NCBI RefSeq assembly: GCF_000172415.1
Contig: NZ_ABLD01000017.1
Span: forward strand, 1-64,000
Direction: 5' to 3'
Source of the DNA: Paraburkholderia graminis C4D1M
GTDB lineage: Bacteria; Pseudomonadota; Gammaproteobacteria; Burkholderiales; Burkholderiaceae
DNA length: 64,000 bases
The notes beneath the pieces are model-generated. The model was given only the letters and a program-made list of their open reading frames with translations. It was not told the origin of the DNA and searched no databases. The position numbers were made by a program, and so were the translations under genes. Shown one piece after another: positions 59,883-64,000 of this stretch (positions within the stretch are counted from its first letter, which is position 1; the number at the start of each line of letters is the position of its first letter).

Positions 59883-61400
59883 ATGAAGCCGATCTGGATA
59901 GTAGACGACGATCAATCGATTCGCTGGGTGCTTGAAAAAGCGCTCGCTCGCGAAAACTTCGCGACGCGCAGCTTCGCGAACGTGCGCGAGGCGTCGGCGG
60001 CGCTCGATCACGAAAGCCCGCAGGTGCTGGTGTCCGACATCCGGATGCCGGGCGGCTCGGGCCTCGAATTGCTGCAAACCGTGCGTGACAAGGTGCCGGG
60101 CTTGCCGGTCATCATCATGACGGCGTTCTCCGATCTGGACAGCGCGGTCGCCGCGTTCCAGGGCGGCGCGTTCGAATATCTCGCGAAGCCGTTCGACATC
60201 GACAAAGCGGTCGAGCTGATCCGCCGCGCGGTGGACGAGAGCATGCGCGGCGAACAGACGTGGGACGACCGCGTTGCCGATGCACCCGAAATGCTCGGCC
60301 AGGCGCCCGCGATGCAGGACATGTTTCGCGCGATCGGCCGTTTGTCCCATTCGGCGGCAACCGTGCTCATTACCGGCGAATCGGGCACCGGAAAGGAACT
60401 GGTCGCGCGTGCGTTGCACCGGCATAGCCCACGCGCGAACGGTCCCTTCATTGCGCTGAACACCGCGGCGATTCCAAAAGATCTATTGGAATCCGAACTA
60501 TTCGGCCATGAGCGCGGCGCCTTCACTGGCGCGCAGGCAATGCGCCAGGGCCGCTTCGAGCAGGCGGAAAACGGCACGCTGTTTCTCGATGAAATCGGCG
60601 ATATGCCGTTCGATTTGCAGACGCGTCTGTTGCGTGTGCTCTCCGATGGCCAGTTCTATCGGGTCGGCGGCCACAATCCGCTGCGCGCCAACGTGCGCGT
60701 GATCGCGGCGACGCACCAGAATCTGGAATCGCGCGTACGTCAGGGGCTTTTCCGCGAGGACTTGTATCACCGGCTCAACGTGATTCGCCTGCGTTTGCCC
60801 GCGTTGCGCGAGCGCAGCGAAGACATTCCGCTGCTCACCCGGCATTTTCTGCAGAAGAGCGCGCGCGATCTGGGCGTCGAGCCGAAGCGCGTATCGGAAG
60901 AGGCGCTCGCTTATCTGGCTTCGCTGCCGTTTCCGGGCAATGTGCGGCAGTTGGAGAATCTCGCTAACTGGCTCACGGTGATGGCGCCCGCGCAGACCAT
61001 CGAGATCAAGGACTTGCCGCCGGATCTCGGTCCCGCGCAGGCCGGCGCGACGGATCTTACGACGGGCGGGGGCGGCAGTCCGATCGGTAGCGCGGACGCG
61101 AGCCTCGCGGCCACGGCGCCGATCAATGGCGGAAGCGTGGCGGCGCATGCGGGCATGCCGGGCGGCCTGCCGGTTGCCACGGTCAGCGCATGGGAAGGCG
61201 GCTTGCGCACGGAAGTCGCGCGCTTGCTGCGCGAGAATTCCGCGGACGTGATGGACGAACTCGCACGCCGTTTCGAAGCGGCGGTGATTCGCGAGGCGCT
61301 CGACTTCACGCGCGGTCGCAAGGTCGAGGCGGCGGAGCGTCTCGGTATCGGACGCAATACGATTACGCGCAAGATTCAGGAGCTCAATCTCGAGCCTTGA
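59883..61400 (+). CDS. ntrC: Nitrogen regulation sigma-54 activator NtrC
   Basis: A 505-residue activator. Receiver domain (IWIVDDDQSIRWVLEKALAR) with phosphorylation site D52 in VLVSDIRMPGGSG; AAA+ domain with GESGTGKELVARALH, the sigma-54 contact GAFTGA (FGHERGAFTGAQ) and LFLDEIGDMP; C-terminal Fis-type helix-turn-helix RKVEAAERLGIGRNTITRKI. It activates glnA and other sigma-54 promoters at low nitrogen. A longer-than-usual Gly/Ala-rich linker precedes the Fis domain. Coupled to ntrB in one operon. Confidence 0.96.
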   Translation: MKPIWIVDDDQSIRWVLEKALARENFATRSFANVREASAALDHESPQVLVSDIRMPGGSGLELLQTVRDKVPGLPVIIMTAFSDLDSAVAAFQGGAFEYLAKPFDIDKAVELIRRAVDESMRGEQTWDDRVADAPEMLGQAPAMQDMFRAIGRLSHSAATVLITGESGTGKELVARALHRHSPRANGPFIALNTAAIPKDLLESELFGHERGAFTGAQAMRQGRFEQAENGTLFLDEIGDMPFDLQTRLLRVLSDGQFYRVGGHNPLRANVRVIAATHQNLESRVRQGLFREDLYHRLNVIRLRLPALRERSEDIPLLTRHFLQKSARDLGVEPKRVSEEALAYLASLPFPGNVRQLENLANWLTVMAPAQTIEIKDLPPDLGPAQAGATDLTTGGGGSPIGSADASLAATAPINGGSVAAHAGMPGGLPVATVSAWEGGLRTEVARLLRENSADVMDELARRFEAAVIREALDFTRGRKVEAAERLGIGRNTITRKIQELNLEP

Positions 61401-61569
61401 TTCGATGACCGCACGGCATGTGTGAAGGCGGCGGGCGGCGGCATGGATATCGCGTCCGGCCGCCGCTTGCGCCTTTATCCGAACATCCAGACATTGAACC
61501 GCCGCGCAAACACCGCCGCTTCTCGCGCGGCAAGGCATAATCAACGCTGTTTTTATCCGACAGCTCACG

Positions 61570-63714
61570 ATGCCTCCTGCCTCTTCCGCTAGTTCTCCCT
61601 GGCCGTTTTCCACCGATCCGTTCCTGTGGCTCGAAGCGCTCGACGACCCCGAAGCACTCGCGTGGGTCGACGAGCAGAACGCCCGCACCCGCGCCGCGTG
61701 GTGCAGCGGTGAGCGACTCGACACGCTCACACAATGGCTCGCCGATGCGTATCTGCCGCGCGAACGCCCCGTCATTCCCACTCGATGGAAAGAGTGGGCG
61801 TACGACCTGTGGCAGGACGACCGCAATCCCAAAGGGCTGTGGCGGCGCACCACGTGGGCGGCGTGGCGCGGCGGTAAGCCTGAGTGGCAGAACCTGATCG
61901 ACTTCGACGCGCTAGGCGAAGCCGAAGGCACGCCGTGGGTCTGCGTCGAGTTCGACATTCTTTACCCGGATGGCGATCGCGCGTTGATCACCATGTCGCC
62001 AGGCGGGTCGGACGCGGTCGTGGTGCGCGAGTTCGACATCGACGCGCGACGCCTGGTCGACGACGGTTTTGTGATCGCGAAGGCGGGCAAGCATGCGGCG
62101 TCGTGGATCGACCGCGATACGCTTTACGTCGGCTGGGACAATGGGAGCGAGAGCCTGACGCGCTCCGGCTATCCGCGCGAAGCGCGGCGCTGGACGCGTG
62201 GCACGGCGCTCGCCGACGCGCCCGTGGTGTTCGAGGGCGCGTATGACGACATCGGCGTGCAAGCGCACTACGATCCGGTGGAAAAGCGTCACACGGTCGT
62301 GAGCAGCGTCGATTTCTTCGACTCGCACAGGTACTACCTCGACGCGGCGAACGGCGTCCCGCTTGCCGCCGATGCGTGGCGTCGTTACGACGTGCCCTCG
62401 CATGTCGCGGTGGGCGGCTGGAACGGCTGGCTGCTGCTCGAGCCGCGCCTCGACTGGCATTACGATGAGGTGATGTATCCGGGCGGCGCGCTGCTGGCGA
62501 TCCGTGAAGACGCGTTCCTGCGCGGCGAGCGCGAGGTCACGCCGTTGTTCATCCCGACTTCGCAGACGTCCGCCTGCGAATGGACGCACACGCGCAACCA
62601 GCTCATCGTGTCGTATCTGGAAGACGTGCAGAACAAGACCTTGCTGTTCACGCCGATGCAATCCGCCGATCACACATGGCAGTGGCAACAGCGTGTCTTC
62701 CCGTCGCACGGCGAGGGGCAAGCCGACGTCTCGCCGGTGGAGTCGACGTTGAACGACGAAGTGTTCGTCGATACCGACGACTATCTGCAGCCGCCCGCGT
62801 ACTGGCTCGCCGATCTTGCGCGCGACGATCTCACCGCGTGGGAGTTGGTCCACCGCTGGCCGACGCAGTTCGACGCGACGCGCTATGTGGTGACGCGCGG
62901 CGACGCCGTTTCCGCGGACGGCACGCGCGTGCCGTACACGGTGATCGGACCGCGCGACGTGCAAGCTGCCGCCGAGCGCATGGATCATGCGGATCACGCG
63001 GAACAGCATGCCACGCGGCCGTGTCTGCTCACCGGCTATGGCGGCTTCGCGATTCCGTTATTGCCGAGCTATCTCGCGGGGCAGGGCATCGGTTGGCTCG
63101 AGCGCGGCGGCGTGTACGTGGTCGCGCACATTCGCGGCGGCGGCGAGTTCGGCACGCCCTGGCACACGGCGGCGCAGACCGAGCATCGGCAACGCGCTTT
63201 CGACGATTTCATCGCGGTGGCCGAAGCGCTCGTCGCAAGCGGCGTGACGAGCGCCGCGCAACTCGGCATCCAGGGCGGCAGCAACGGCGGCCTGCTGGTC
63301 GCGGCGTGCATGGTGCAGCGCCCGGAACTGTTCGGCGCTGTGGTCTGCGAAGTGCCGCTGCTCGACATGAGCCGCTATCACCTGCTGCATGCCGGCGCGT
63401 CGTGGATCGACGAATACGGCGATCCCGACGATCCCGCCGATGCGCGCGTGCTCGCCGCCTACTCGCCGTATCACCGCGTGACGGCGGGCGTGAAGTATCC
63501 GCCGGTGATGTTCACGACGTCGACCGCCGACGACCGCGTGCATCCCGGCCATGCCCGCAAGATGGCGGCGCGCATGCAGGCGCTTGGTGTGGATAACGTG
63601 TGGTATCGCGAGAATACGGAGGGCGGTCACGGCGGCTCCGACGAACTGGAGCAGGCCGAGCACGACGCGATGGTGTTCGAGTTTTTGTGGGGAACGCTGG
63701 GGGTTTCGGCTTGA
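61570..63714 (+). CDS. Prolyl oligopeptidase family serine peptidase (S9)
   Basis: A 714-residue peptidase. The N-terminal half (DPFLWLEALDDPEALAWVDE onward) is a beta-propeller that restricts entry to short peptides; the C-terminal alpha/beta-hydrolase has nucleophile GIQGGSNGGLLVAA, acid in STADDRVHPGHARKM and His in EGGHGG. IRGGGEFGTPWHTAA and GYGGFAIPLLPSYLAG are typical of the prolyl oligopeptidase/oligopeptidase B group. No signal peptide, so cytosolic. ATG 61570 has no strong ribosome site. Specificity (Pro or Arg/Lys) not determined. Confidence 0.9.
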   Translation: MPPASSASSPWPFSTDPFLWLEALDDPEALAWVDEQNARTRAAWCSGERLDTLTQWLADAYLPRERPVIPTRWKEWAYDLWQDDRNPKGLWRRTTWAAWRGGKPEWQNLIDFDALGEAEGTPWVCVEFDILYPDGDRALITMSPGGSDAVVVREFDIDARRLVDDGFVIAKAGKHAASWIDRDTLYVGWDNGSESLTRSGYPREARRWTRGTALADAPVVFEGAYDDIGVQAHYDPVEKRHTVVSSVDFFDSHRYYLDAANGVPLAADAWRRYDVPSHVAVGGWNGWLLLEPRLDWHYDEVMYPGGALLAIREDAFLRGEREVTPLFIPTSQTSACEWTHTRNQLIVSYLEDVQNKTLLFTPMQSADHTWQWQQRVFPSHGEGQADVSPVESTLNDEVFVDTDDYLQPPAYWLADLARDDLTAWELVHRWPTQFDATRYVVTRGDAVSADGTRVPYTVIGPRDVQAAAERMDHADHAEQHATRPCLLTGYGGFAIPLLPSYLAGQGIGWLERGGVYVVAHIRGGGEFGTPWHTAAQTEHRQRAFDDFIAVAEALVASGVTSAAQLGIQGGSNGGLLVAACMVQRPELFGAVVCEVPLLDMSRYHLLHAGASWIDEYGDPDDPADARVLAAYSPYHRVTAGVKYPPVMFTTSTADDRVHPGHARKMAARMQALGVDNVWYRENTEGGHGGSDELEQAEHDAMVFEFLWGTLGVSA

Positions 63715-63751
63715 GCGTGTGTGCGAATGCGAATGCGTCGGGGCGCCTCTG

Positions 63752-64000
63752 TCAACCTAGTTGCGCAACGACCGGCGCGTGGTCCGACGGCTGGTCCCAT
63801 TTGCGCGGCACCTTGTCGACCTCGCACGAAGCGCACGTTTCGGCCAGCGCCTTCGACAGCAGAATATGGTCGATGCGCAGACCCGCGTTGCGGCGGAAAG
63901 CCATCATCCGGTAGTCCCACCACGAATAGATTTTTTCCGGCTGCTCGAACTGACGGAATGCATCGACGAGACCGAGTTCGATCAGCCGTACGAACTCCGC
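63752..64000 (-). CDS. xthA: Exodeoxyribonuclease III (C-terminal part)
   Basis: The last 82 residues of an ExoIII/AP endonuclease, reading in from the window edge (AEFVRLIELGLVDAFRQF...). The motif KIYSWWDYRMMAFRRNAGLR followed by IDHILLS and PSDHAPVVAQLG matches the XthA C-terminal end, including the catalytic Asp and His in RIDHILLS and SDHAPV. The enzyme removes 3' blocks and cleaves abasic sites. The N-terminal part lies beyond 64,000; the strand and end are certain. Confidence 0.92.
   Translation of the reverse strand, partial: AEFVRLIELGLVDAFRQFEQPEKIYSWWDYRMMAFRRNAGLRIDHILLSKALAETCASCEVDKVPRKWDQPSDHAPVVAQLG

Overview
The window is GC-rich DNA from the chromosome of a beta-proteobacterium of the Burkholderiaceae, most likely Paraburkholderia or Caballeronia. 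This placement rests on gene content (argA next to yggX, hrpA, glnA-ntrB-ntrC, an ESPR-type trimeric autotransporter) and codon bias, not on an rRNA gene. No tRNA, rRNA or CRISPR array was found.

Bases 1 to about 18,300 are one end of a temperate phage or phage-derived island. From the left: an XRE-ImmA metallopeptidase and a HEPN protein (+ strand, lower GC, probably cargo); a leftward replication operon running from 6572 down to 1604 (Cro/YdaS-like repressor, ParB-like protein, a lambda O-like initiator with a candidate origin inside it, a putative helicase loader, RusA resolvase and several small proteins); a control region at 6573-7062 with an 11-bp helically spaced repeat array and a 10-bp inverted repeat; a rightward early operon at 7063-11256 (small proteins, a free-standing RNA polymerase alpha-CTD look-alike, a lambda-exonuclease/YqaJ nuclease, a putative single-strand annealing protein); a separate excisionase-like gene at 11307; a lower-GC type III restriction-modification pair (mod-res); and a tyrosine integrase next to the right boundary. 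Structural and lysis genes, and the other attachment site, are not in the window and presumably lie to the left.

Bases 18,300 to 64,000 are ordinary host chromosome: a SAM-dependent methyltransferase, a cupin and an NmrA-like protein; a sugar ABC transporter followed by L-fuconate dehydratase (probable L-fucose use); a YdeP/FdhF-like molybdoenzyme divergent from a MocR-type regulator; a GAF-PAS-GGDEF-EAL protein; a flavoprotein disulfide reductase; membrane proteins; a ProP-like MFS transporter; yggX-argA divergent from hrpA across only 23 bp; a 1266-residue repeat-rich trimeric autotransporter adhesin; a YVTN beta-propeller protein; a sterol-desaturase family enzyme; an EI24-type membrane protein; a CinA-type MoCF protein; a rhodanese; the nitrogen regulon core glnA, ntrB, ntrC with a sigma-54 promoter; a prolyl oligopeptidase; and the C-terminal end of exonuclease III.

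The features most worth following up are the alpha-CTD mimic, the lambda-style origin within the initiator gene, the XRE-ImmA/HEPN pair, the 11-bp repeat array with its neighbouring inverted repeat, an orphan terminator suggesting a small phage RNA, and the shared palindromic -10 element that would make both argA and hrpA nearly leaderless. All functional statements come from reading motifs; no database search was run.
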